DNA from: Pseudomonadota bacterium
GTDB lineage: Bacteria; Pseudomonadota; Gammaproteobacteria; Xanthomonadales; Rhodanobacteraceae
NCBI GenBank assembly: GCA_021798675.1
Contig: JAJZGE010000037.1
Span: 1-9,593, forward strand
Direction of reading: 5' to 3'
DNA: 9,593 bases
The stretch's first letter is position 1. Each line of letters opens with the position of its first letter. The position numbers were made by a program, and so were the translations under genes. This document shows, piece by piece, positions 1-5,795 of this stretch. The notes beneath the pieces are model-generated. The model was not told where the DNA came from. It did no database searches and saw only the letters and a program-made list of their open reading frames with translations.

Positions 1-106
1 GGTCGTGCACCGCCTCGGTTTCGTCGCGCAGCCAGGCCGCGGTGATGCGCGCGCGCGCGGGGCTGCCGTCGGCGGGAAGTTCGGGACTGAGAATGGGCTG
101 GGTCAC
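1..106 (-). CDS. putA: Probable PutA (proline dehydrogenase / glutamate-semialdehyde dehydrogenase), N-terminal fragment
   Basis: The complement strand from a GTG at 106-104 encodes 35 residues beginning MTQPILSPELPADG and continuing with ITAAWLRDETEAVHD, running off the left edge. The pattern of Ile-Thr-Ala-Ala, an aromatic residue, Asp-Glu and Val is what I recall from the start of the N-terminal helical part of PutA proteins in Xanthomonadales. PutA oxidises proline to glutamate in two steps and passes electrons to ubiquinone at the inner membrane. No strong Shine-Dalgarno precedes the GTG, and no ATG lies in frame nearby upstream. The gene is divergent from the oxidase block, and a TACAAT -10 box lies 42 nt upstream. 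With only 35 residues visible and no catalytic residue among them, the assignment rests on N-terminal resemblance alone. Confidence 0.5.
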   Translation of the reverse strand, partial: MTQPILSPELPADGSPARARITAAWLRDETEAVHD

Positions 107-147
107 GGGCTTGTCGGAGAATCCGCAGGCAGCGGAGGGAGCGCGCG

Positions 148-153
148 ATTGTA
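148..153 (-). promoter_or_regulatory. Candidate -10 box of the leftward (putA) promoter
   Basis: On the complement strand this hexamer reads TACAAT, one mismatch from the sigma-70 consensus TATAAT. It would start transcription about 35 nt before the GTG of the leftward gene. No convincing -35 hexamer is found 16-18 bp upstream (the bases there read about CGCCCA), so the promoter would be weak or activator-dependent. Confidence 0.4.
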
Positions 154-199
154 CGCTGCGGCGTGCCGGTTGGGCGCTGCCGTGGCCGCGCGGACAGCG

Positions 200-211
200 G
201 CGGCATGCCGC
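200..211. repeat. 12-bp perfect palindrome GCGGCATGCCGC
   Basis: A perfect 12-bp palindrome, GCGGCATGCCGC, lies three bases before the much longer inverted repeat at 215-246 in the divergent intergenic region. In DNA of this GC content it may be chance. Its position next to the larger element makes a composite operator conceivable. Confidence 0.35.
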
Positions 212-214
212 ACC

Positions 215-246
215 CGCAGGGTCCTGATCGTGATCAGGACCCTGCG
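215..246. repeat. Perfect 15+15 bp inverted repeat in the divergent promoter region
   Basis: The arms 215-229 (CGCAGGGTCCTGATC) and 232-246 (GATCAGGACCCTGCG) are exact reverse complements separated by GT. No T-tract follows on either strand, and the flanking genes diverge, so an intrinsic terminator is unlikely. The element ends 6 bp before the -35 hexamer of the rightward promoter, which is where an activator or repressor would bind. Its core CTGAT-N4-ATCAG (224-237) resembles the FNR/ANR consensus TTGAT-N4-ATCAA with both outer bases changed, centred about 57 bp before the predicted start. The outer 10 bp of symmetry go beyond an FNR-type site, so another dimeric or tetrameric regulator is equally possible. 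Confidence 0.75.
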
Positions 247-252
247 ACATTC

Positions 253-281
253 TTGCCCACCGGCGCGCCGGGGCCTATTAT
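253..281 (+). promoter_or_regulatory. Sigma-70-like promoter for the oxidase structural block
   Basis: TTGCCC at 253-258 and TATTAT at 276-281 are separated by exactly 17 bp, a good sigma-70 arrangement with only two or so mismatches in total. Transcription would begin near 288, about 22 nt before the ATG at 310. It is the only clear rightward promoter before the DUF2244-coxB-coxA-coxC series, and a perfect inverted repeat lies immediately upstream. Confidence 0.55.
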
Positions 282-309
282 TCCGCTGTTCCTGGCACGC
301 CGGATCCTC

Positions 310-795
310 ATGATCGTGCTTCGACCAGCTGGCGCCGGCTCGCCGCGCGTGACGATGTGGCTCAGGCCCAACCGCACGCTGAGCCGACGCGGACTGCGTC
401 GACTGATCGGGGTGCTGGCGGTGCTGACGCTGACAATGGCTGGACTGGGTGCGTGGCAGGGCAACGTGTTTGCGCCCCTGTTCGCCCTGATCGAATCCGT
501 CGCCGTGGCCGCTGCCCTGAGCGCGGCGTGGCGAGCCGGCGATCGCAGTGAGCGCATCACCCTCGACGCATGGTCGCTGGAGGTGCACAGCCTGCCGGGT
601 CAGCGCTGCCTGCGTTTCCAGTCGTACTGGGTGCGCGTGCTGCTGGAGCGGGGCGAGGGGCATAATCGGCTGCTGCTGTCCTCGCACGGCCGCCAGTGGG
701 AAATCGGCGCTTTTCTGGCGGATCAGGAGCGCGTCGAGCTGTCGGGAAAACTCGTGGCGCTGCTGGCGGACTGCCAGCGCCAGCTGCGCAAATAG
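310..795 (+). CDS. DUF2244-family membrane protein
   Basis: The 161-residue product fits the DUF2244 pattern: an N-terminal strand with WLRPNRTLSRRG (residues 16-27), two hydrophobic helices separated by a short GAWQGNVFAP turn (roughly residues 30-75), an Ile-Glu pair inside the second helix, and a soluble beta-rich C-terminal part. The family has no settled biochemical function. It is commonly found immediately upstream of coxB in proteobacterial oxidase loci, as here with a gap of 20 bp, which suggests a role in oxidase assembly or membrane integration (inference). The ATG at 310 was chosen because it lies just after the predicted transcription start and gives the usual family length. ATG 355, beginning MWLRPN, is the main alternative. 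Neither has a clear Shine-Dalgarno. Confidence 0.8.
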   Translation: MIVLRPAGAGSPRVTMWLRPNRTLSRRGLRRLIGVLAVLTLTMAGLGAWQGNVFAPLFALIESVAVAAALSAAWRAGDRSERITLDAWSLEVHSLPGQRCLRFQSYWVRVLLERGEGHNRLLLSSHGRQWEIGAFLADQERVELSGKLVALLADCQRQLRK

Positions 796-815
796 GTTCA
801 ACAAAGGTGCAAGAC

Positions 816-1739
816 ATGACATCTGGCGGCATCAGGCGATCATTCGCGGCATGGGCGGCTTTGGCTCTTGCGTCTTTCGGTGGCGCGGCGCATGCCGCCG
901 AGCCGGGCCCCTGGCAGCTGAACATGACGCGCGGCGTGACCACGTGGTCGCAGGTCCCGTACGACCTCAACAACATCACGCTGGGCGTGTGCGTGGGCAT
1001 CGGCATCCTGGTGTTCGGCGCCATGTTCATCGCGATGTTCCGCTTCCGCAAATCGCGCGGCGCGGTGGCGGAGAAGTGGTCGCACAACACCACGCTGGAG
1101 GTCGTCTGGACCACGATCCCGGTGATCATCCTGATTACGCTGGCGTACCTGGCCACCGGCGGGCTGACCTCGTGGGCCAACACCACCGGCTCGCAGATGA
1201 CGGTCAAGATCACCGGCTACCAGTGGAAATGGCGCTACGACTACATCAGCTATCTGGGCAAGCCGATCAGCAACGTCGGCTTCATGTCCAAGCTCGACGC
1301 GCAGAGCAATGCCACGCGCCAGCTCGGTTCAGGCATGGACCCGTACGCCGTGAAGGTGGGCGACGAGAACACCTACCTGCGCAACGTCGACAAACCGCTG
1401 GTGGTGCCGGTCGATACCAAGATCCGCTTCGTGATCACCGGCGGTGACGTGATCCACTCGTGGTGGGTGCCGCAGTTCGGCTGGAAGGTCGACGCGATCC
1501 CCGGCATCGTCAACGCCGCCTGGACCGACATCAAGACGCCGGGCACTTACCGTGGCCAGTGCGGGCTGCTGTGCGGCCAGGATCATGGCTTCATGCCGAT
1601 CGTGGTGGTGGCCAAGTCGAAGGCGGACTTCGCCAAGTGGCTGGCGGCGCAGGAGGCGCAGGCCGGGGCTCCCGCTGCGGCCCCGGCCGCGCAGACCGCC
1701 GAACTGCCCGCGCCGCCGGCTGCCGGCAAGCAGGGCTGA
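816..1739 (+). CDS. coxB: Cytochrome c oxidase subunit II (CuA subunit)
   Basis: This 307-residue protein accepts electrons from cytochrome c through the binuclear CuA centre and passes them to heme a in subunit I. It has a signal peptide (1-27, probable cleavage after AHA), two transmembrane helices (about 53-76 and 93-117), the aromatic entry patch GYQWKWRYDY (134-143), and a periplasmic cupredoxin domain. CuA ligands are present: His214 in HSWW, Cys249, Cys253, His257 and Met260 in CGLLCGQDHGFM. The position between the two cysteines that is normally Glu (Glu198 in bovine numbering, CxELCG) is Leu251 here, which is unusual. The tail (277-307) is Ala/Pro-rich with no fused cytochrome c domain. 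The ATG at 816 follows AAAGGTG (803-809) by 6 nt and begins the signal peptide. Longer in-frame starts lie inside the upstream gene. Confidence 0.97.
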   Translation: MTSGGIRRSFAAWAALALASFGGAAHAAEPGPWQLNMTRGVTTWSQVPYDLNNITLGVCVGIGILVFGAMFIAMFRFRKSRGAVAEKWSHNTTLEVVWTTIPVIILITLAYLATGGLTSWANTTGSQMTVKITGYQWKWRYDYISYLGKPISNVGFMSKLDAQSNATRQLGSGMDPYAVKVGDENTYLRNVDKPLVVPVDTKIRFVITGGDVIHSWWVPQFGWKVDAIPGIVNAAWTDIKTPGTYRGQCGLLCGQDHGFMPIVVVAKSKADFAKWLAAQEAQAGAPAAAPAAQTAELPAPPAAGKQG

Positions 1740-1804
1740 TCCCGCGCTGCCCCCACCGTTTCGCATGCAGTCGCATTCCATTTCCAGGTTAGAGGTGCAA
1801 GGCC

Positions 1805-3421
1805 ATGTCCCACGCAGCCACCCATGATCAGCATGACGATCACCACGGCGCGCCGAAGAATTTCTTCCAGCGCTGGTGCATGTCCACCAACCACAAGGAT
1901 ATCGGCACGCTGTACCTGATTTTTGCGCTGACGATGTTCTTCATCGGCGGCAGCTTCGCGATGGTGATCCGCGCGGAGCTGTTCAAGCCCGGCCTGCAGC
2001 TGGTGCAGCCGTACTTCTTCAACGAGATGACCACGCTGCACGCGCTGGTGATGATCTTCGGCGCGATCATGCCGGCCTTCGTCGGGCTGGGTAACTGGAT
2101 GATTCCGCTGATGGTCGGCGCGCCAGACATGGCGCTGCCGCGCATGAACAACCTGTCGTTCTGGATCCTGCCGTTCGCCTTCATGCTGCTGCTGTCCACG
2201 TTGTTCATGCCCGGCGGCAGCGCCGCCGGCGGCTGGACGATGCTGCCGCCGCTGTCGCTGCAGAGCAGCTCGCTGGCCTATACGGTGTTCGCGATCCACC
2301 TGATGGGCATCAGTTCGATCATGGGTGCGATCAACATCATCGCCACCATTCTCAACATGCGCGCGCCGGGCATGGATCTGCTGAAGATGCCGGTGTTCGT
2401 GTGGAGCTGGCTGATCACCGCCTTCCTGCTGATCGCGGTGATGCCGGTGCTGGCCGGTGCGGTGACGATGCTGCTTACCGACAAGTATTTCGGCACCAAC
2501 TTCTTCAACCCCGGCGGCGGCGGCGACCCGGTGCTGTATCAGCACATCTTCTGGTTCTTCGGCCACCCCGAGGTCTACATCATGATCCTGCCCGCGTTCG
2601 GGATCATCTCCGAGGTGATTCCCACTTTCTCGCGCAAGCCGATCTTCGGCTACAAGGCGATGGTGTTCGCGATCGCCTCGATCGCCTTCCTCTCGTTCAT
2701 CGTCTGGGCGCACCACATGTTCACCGTGGGCCTGCCGCTGGGTGCCGACATCTTCTTCATGTATGCGACGATGCTGATCGCGGTGCCGACCGGCGTGAAG
2801 GTGTTCAACTGGGTCAGCACCATGTGGGGTGGCTCGATGACGTTCGAGACGCCGATGCTGTTCGCCATCGCATTCGTCATCCTGTTCACCATCGGCGGCT
2901 TCTCCGGCCTGATGCTGGCGATGGTGCCGGCCGACTTCCAGTACCACGACACCTACTTCGTGGTGGCGCATTTCCACTACGTGCTGGTCACCGGCGCGCT
3001 GTTCGCGATCATTTCGGCCACCTACTACTGGCTGCCGAAGTGGACTGGCCGCATGTACAGCGAGTTCTGGGGCAAGGTGCATTTCTGGAACAGCGTGATC
3101 TGGGTCAACGTGCTGTTCTTCCCGCAGCACTTCCTCGGCCTGGCTGGCATGCCGAGGCGCATCCCTGACTACAACGTGGCGTTCGCCAACTTCAACATGA
3201 TCAGCTCGATCGGCGGCTTCCTGTTCGGCGCCTCGCAGCTGATCTTCCTCGGCGTGCTGATCCACTGCGCGTTCTTCTCGCGCAAGAAGGCCGCCGATCG
3301 GGTGTGGGAAGGCGCCAAGGGACTGGAATGGACGGTGCCATCGCCAGCGCCGTATCACACCTTCGACGTGCCGCCGGTCATCCATGAGGGCGACCTGGCC
3401 CACGGTCACCCGAACGACTGA
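1805..3421 (+). CDS. coxA: Cytochrome c oxidase subunit I (heme a / heme a3-CuB)
   Basis: This 538-residue, 12-helix catalytic subunit reduces O2 to water and pumps protons. Visible ligands are His79 (heme a) in TLHALVMIFG; His254, His303 and His304 (CuB) in GHPEVY and WAHHMF; and His389 (heme a3) and His391 (heme a) in VVAHFHYVL. Tyr258 in GHPEVY is the expected cross-linked tyrosine. Glu256 and the D-channel residues Asp108, Asn115 and Asn116 (APDMALPRMNN), plus the K-channel Lys332 (PTGVKVF), place it in type A1. His381-Asp382, the subunit I part of the Mg/Mn site, are conserved even though the partner Glu in CoxB is not. The N-terminus is His/Asp-rich (MSHAATHDQHDDHH). The start at 1805 follows AGAGGTG (1791-1797) by 7 nt; the gap from coxB is 65 bp. 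Confidence 0.98.
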   Translation: MSHAATHDQHDDHHGAPKNFFQRWCMSTNHKDIGTLYLIFALTMFFIGGSFAMVIRAELFKPGLQLVQPYFFNEMTTLHALVMIFGAIMPAFVGLGNWMIPLMVGAPDMALPRMNNLSFWILPFAFMLLLSTLFMPGGSAAGGWTMLPPLSLQSSSLAYTVFAIHLMGISSIMGAINIIATILNMRAPGMDLLKMPVFVWSWLITAFLLIAVMPVLAGAVTMLLTDKYFGTNFFNPGGGGDPVLYQHIFWFFGHPEVYIMILPAFGIISEVIPTFSRKPIFGYKAMVFAIASIAFLSFIVWAHHMFTVGLPLGADIFFMYATMLIAVPTGVKVFNWVSTMWGGSMTFETPMLFAIAFVILFTIGGFSGLMLAMVPADFQYHDTYFVVAHFHYVLVTGALFAIISATYYWLPKWTGRMYSEFWGKVHFWNSVIWVNVLFFPQHFLGLAGMPRRIPDYNVAFANFNMISSIGGFLFGASQLIFLGVLIHCAFFSRKKAADRVWEGAKGLEWTVPSPAPYHTFDVPPVIHEGDLAHGHPND

Positions 3422-3438
3422 AGCAGGCATCCATCGAC

Positions 3439-3570
3439 ATGACCACGCCCGTGACGCCGCTGCCGCCCGCCGACCCCCGCAAGGGTGTGCGACGCACCGT
3501 GACGATCCTGGCGGGCGTGGTGCTGGTGTTTTTCCTGCTGTCGTTCCTGCAGATCCTGCTGATGAAATAA
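3439..3570 (+). CDS. 43-residue single-helix protein of the oxidase cluster
   Basis: A short ORF (ATG 3439, TAA 3568-3570) begins 17 bp after coxA. It encodes a proline-rich N-terminus (MTTPVTPLPPADP), a basic stretch (RKGVRR, residues 14-19) and one strongly hydrophobic helix (about 20-41) ending in Lys. The basic residues before the helix predict a cytoplasmic N-terminus. Comparable tiny one-helix proteins sit between coxA and ctaG in many beta- and gammaproteobacteria and are sometimes called small oxidase assembly proteins. Position and architecture support that label, not sequence identity. GC-rich third positions and a clean stop favour real coding. Only a weak AAGCAGG (3421-3427) precedes the start, so it may be translated by coupling to coxA. 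It is not a visible remnant of Cox11: no copper-binding cysteines are present. Confidence 0.65.
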   Translation: MTTPVTPLPPADPRKGVRRTVTILAGVVLVFFLLSFLQILLMK

Positions 3571-3626
3571 CCTGCATCGCAGGCGTTGCACGTTTTTCCA
3601 GCGACATGTTTTCCATGACCGGCCAC

Positions 3627-3635
3627 AGGAGGTGA
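3627..3635 (+). promoter_or_regulatory. Orphan consensus Shine-Dalgarno AGGAGGTGA with no start codon in range
   Basis: AGGAGGTGA is a 9-base match to the 16S anti-Shine-Dalgarno, the strongest in the window. The bases 4-12 nt downstream (CCGGCAAGCAG) contain no ATG, GTG or TTG. The GTG inside the motif itself (3632) is too close to use it, and coxC starts 69 nt further on. The motif also contains the TGA of a nine-codon mini-ORF (ATG 3606, MFSMTGHRR). It lies where ctaG/cox11 is usually found in related clusters. Confidence 0.5.
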
Positions 3636-3703
3636 CCGGCAAGCAGTTCCCCGGGCGTCACCACGGGGCAGAAGTCATCAAGAGCCATCCACGGGGTCTC
3701 AGC

Positions 3704-4591
3704 ATGGGTCAGCAGCACGACGCTTATTTTGTTCCGACCAAGAGCTACTGGCCGTTCGTGGCCGCAGTGGTCATGTTCACCACCGTGTTCGGCGCGGCGC
3801 ACTGGCTGAACGCCGAGCCGGGCGACGCCAGCTTCGGCAAGACCGTGCTGGGCATCGGTTTCGTCGGTGTGCTGGCGATGTTCTTCGGCTGGTTCCGTTC
3901 GGTGATCCGCGAGTCGCTGGCCGGCAGCTACAACAGCCAGGTGGACACATCGTTCCGCATGGGCATGATGTGGTTCATCTTCTCCGAGGTCATGTTCTTC
4001 GGCGCGTTCTTTGGCGCGCTGTTCTACATCCGCATGTTCTCGATACCGTGGCTGGGCGGCGAAGGCCGCGGCGTGCTCACCCACGAGTTCCTGTGGAACC
4101 ACTACGCCGCCGCGTGGGGCGCCGATGGCGGCAACGGTCCGCAGCATATCGGCGGCGCGTTCCACACCGTGCCGGCCTGGGGCCTGCCGCTGCTGAACAC
4201 GCTGATCCTGCTGAGCTCCAGCGTCACCGTGACGATCGCGCACCACGCGCTGCGCGCGGGCCATCGCGGCAAGATCCTGGTTTTCCTCGGCCTGACCGTG
4301 CTGCTTGGCGCGCTGTTCCTGAACTTCCAGGCGCACGAGTACATCGAGGCCTACCGCGAGCTGCACCTGACCCTGCACAGCGGCGTCTACGGCGCCACCT
4401 TCTTTATGCTGACCGGCTTCCACGGCCTGCACGTGACGCTGGGCACGATCATGCTGGCGGTGATCTGGTTCCGCGTGCTGAAGGGTCACTTCAACAAGGA
4501 GCACCACTTCGGCTTCGAGGCGGTGGCGTGGTACTGGCACTTCGTCGACGTGGTCTGGCTCGCGCTGTTCATGTTCGTCTACATTCTTTGA
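3704..4591 (+). CDS. coxC: Cytochrome c oxidase subunit III
   Basis: This 295-residue protein has seven hydrophobic helices and stabilises the catalytic core, sustaining D-channel proton uptake. It begins MGQQHDAYFVPTKSYWPF, typical of subunit III, with the first helix at about 16-34. The conserved membrane glutamate is Glu95 in FSEVMFFGAFFGALF. Later landmarks are NFQAHEYIEAY, FHGLHVTLGT and WYWHFVDVVWL near the C-terminus. The ATG at 3704 follows GGGG (3693-3696) by 7 nt. An in-frame GTG at 3632 would add 24 residues of non-family sequence and was rejected. The gap of 133 bp after the 43-residue ORF carries no recognisable gene. A perfect hairpin terminator starts 14 bp after the stop. Confidence 0.97.
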   Translation: MGQQHDAYFVPTKSYWPFVAAVVMFTTVFGAAHWLNAEPGDASFGKTVLGIGFVGVLAMFFGWFRSVIRESLAGSYNSQVDTSFRMGMMWFIFSEVMFFGAFFGALFYIRMFSIPWLGGEGRGVLTHEFLWNHYAAAWGADGGNGPQHIGGAFHTVPAWGLPLLNTLILLSSSVTVTIAHHALRAGHRGKILVFLGLTVLLGALFLNFQAHEYIEAYRELHLTLHSGVYGATFFMLTGFHGLHVTLGTIMLAVIWFRVLKGHFNKEHHFGFEAVAWYWHFVDVVWLALFMFVYIL

Positions 4592-4605
4592 GCGTCGACA
4601 CCCTG

Positions 4606-4650
4606 CTGCACAGCAAGAAGCCCGCCGATGGCGGGCTTCTTGCTGTGCAG
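4606..4650. terminator. Perfect 21-bp hairpin, bidirectional terminator between coxC and the DUF2909 gene
   Basis: Arms 4606-4626 and 4630-4650 are exact reverse complements with a three-base GAT loop. The core is GCCCGCC-GAT-GGCGGGC followed by TTCTT, and because of the symmetry the same TTCTT follows on both strands. It lies between the convergent ends of coxC (+) and the DUF2909 gene (-), so it can terminate both. The run of T is short and interrupted, so part of the effect may come from the very stable stem. Confidence 0.85.
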
Positions 4651-4761
4651 GATCGAGGCGACGGGTGCGCGCAACGGGATGCTTCGCGGACGTATCGGGC
4701 GGCGCTCAGGCAGAGCGATTTGTTGCGGCTGCCCCGCAGTGGCCGGGCGGGCCGGGTACAA

Positions 4762-4995
4762 TCACTGGCCGACGCCGTGCGGATGCACCCAGCCCATCTT
4801 GATGCCCAGCGCGACCATCGCGATCAGCAGCAGCGACAGGCCGATGCGGCGGGTCAAGGCCCAGACGGTGCGCTTGTCGTTGTCCTTGTCAGTCATCATG
4901 AAGTACAGCGCCTGGCCGAGGCTGAAGATCACCACCAGCAGCAGCCCCACCAGCGCATATGGGTAGACGGTTTCCACGTGACTGATCCGATCCAT
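4762..4995 (-). CDS. DUF2909-family twin-transmembrane protein
   Basis: Encoded on the complement strand, this 77-residue protein has two hydrophobic helices (about 10-33 and 50-67) joined by a charged cytoplasmic-type loop, MTDKDNDKRTVWALTRRIG. The helix / D-K / R-T-x-x-A-L-x-x-R-(I/V)-G arrangement is characteristic of the DUF2909 twin-transmembrane family, which recurs beside SURF1 in proteobacterial oxidase loci. No biochemical function is established. A role in oxidase or heme-protein assembly is inferred from context. The gene opposes all its neighbours: it converges on coxC through the shared hairpin and diverges from SURF1 with 41 bp between start codons. No clear Shine-Dalgarno precedes the ATG at 4995-4993. 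Confidence 0.85.
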   Translation of the reverse strand: MDRISHVETVYPYALVGLLLVVIFSLGQALYFMMTDKDNDKRTVWALTRRIGLSLLLIAMVALGIKMGWVHPHGVGQ

Positions 4996-5007
4996 TTCGA
5001 CGTGCCC

Positions 5008-5013
5008 AGTATA
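5008..5013 (-). promoter_or_regulatory. Possible -10 box for the DUF2909 gene
   Basis: The complement strand reads TATACT here, 12 nt before the DUF2909 start codon. If used, transcription would start about 6 nt before the ATG, giving a nearly leaderless mRNA, consistent with the lack of a Shine-Dalgarno. No recognisable -35 hexamer lies upstream. Confidence 0.25.
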
Positions 5014-5036
5014 GCGATCGCCGGCAGGTATCCCGC

Positions 5037-5795
5037 ATGAGCGGCTTTCGCCGTCCGTCCTGGTGGGCGCTGCTGCTGACGGTGGCCGGAGCCTTGCTGT
5101 TTGTGCGTTTGGGCTTCTGGCAGCTGCATCGCGCCGACTTCAAGGATGCGCTCGTGCGGCGGTATGCCGCATCGGCGCACGCGCCGGTGCAGGACTTCGC
5201 CGGCGTGGCCGACAAGCCGCCGGCGAACCGCTATCCACGCGTGCGGCTGCGTGGTCATTACCTGGCCGATCGCGTGTACCTGCTGGACAACCCCAATCAC
5301 GATGAGCGCGGCGGGGTGGAGGTGTTCGCGCCGTTCGTGTGGCGTGATCCCTCGCGCCTGCTGCTGGTGGATCTGGGTTTCGTGCCCGGCAATGGCAGCG
5401 GCGTGACCCCGCCGGTGCCGCCGCTGCCGCGCGGCGCAGTCACGCTGCAGGGCCTGTATGCGCCACCGCCCGCACCCGGCTTCGAGATGGGCGGCGATGC
5501 GCTGACGCGGCAGACGCGCTGGCCCAAGAGCAGCATTTTCCTGGACCCGGCGCAGGTCGCGCGCGACCTTGGCCACCCGCTGTATCCGCGTACGCTGCAG
5601 CTGGACCCCGATCCGGCCTCGGGCTATGTCCGCGTGCACACGCTGGATTTTTCCTCCATGCCGCCGGCGCGACATCGAGCCTACGCGTTCCAGTGGTTTT
5701 CGTTCGCGCTGGCGGCGGTGGCGATCCTGCTGGTGCTGCACCGCAAGCGCGCGCCGCGCCAGGCCCCCAACCCGAAAGCAGATGACCCCCGATGA
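5037..5795 (+). CDS. SURF1-family oxidase assembly protein
   Basis: SURF1 proteins bind heme A and help deliver it to subunit I of the oxidase. This 252-residue protein shows the standard layout: an N-terminal helix (about 9-27) ending in LGFWQLHRA (25-33), a periplasmic domain containing RYPRVRLRGHY and LLVDLGFVP (a variant of the family's V-x-R-G-W-V-P strand), and a C-terminal helix introduced by HRAYAFQWFSFALA (213-226). The cytoplasmic tail is basic. The ATG at 5037 has AGGT 8 nt upstream. The stop overlaps the next start as ATGA (5792-5795), so downstream translation is probably coupled. It is first in the assembly operon; no strong promoter is seen in the 41 bp before it. Confidence 0.93.
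   Translation: MSGFRRPSWWALLLTVAGALLFVRLGFWQLHRADFKDALVRRYAASAHAPVQDFAGVADKPPANRYPRVRLRGHYLADRVYLLDNPNHDERGGVEVFAPFVWRDPSRLLLVDLGFVPGNGSGVTPPVPPLPRGAVTLQGLYAPPPAPGFEMGGDALTRQTRWPKSSIFLDPAQVARDLGHPLYPRTLQLDPDPASGYVRVHTLDFSSMPPARHRAYAFQWFSFALAAVAILLVLHRKRAPRQAPNPKADDPR

Noticed and set aside
696..815. Upstream in-frame ATG extending coxB by 40 residues into the DUF2244 gene.
   Set aside because: The ATG at 816 has an AAAGGTG site at 6 nt and directly begins a signal peptide; the extension would bury that signal.
3571..3583. CCTGC-ATC-GCAGG hairpin after the 43-residue ORF as a terminator.
   Set aside because: The stem has only 5 bp and the T-run begins about ten bases later; coxC beyond it has no separate promoter.
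3632..3703. Upstream GTG start for coxC adding 24 residues.
   Set aside because: The GTG lies inside the AGGAGGTGA motif, so it has no Shine-Dalgarno at usable distance, and the extra residues do not look like subunit III, whose usual N-terminus begins at 3704.
1583..4540. A 985-codon open frame on the complement strand through coxB, coxA and coxC.
   Set aside because: Its product is a His/Arg/Glu/Gln-rich composition with no domain, as expected opposite high-GC coding sequence, and the sense-strand genes are certain.
4754..4764. Rightward TACAAT -10-like box (4757-4762) overlapping the stop of the DUF2909 gene, possibly a promoter for SURF1.
   Set aside because: No -35 hexamer lies 16-18 bp upstream and SURF1 starts 275 bp away across an antisense gene, so support is too thin.
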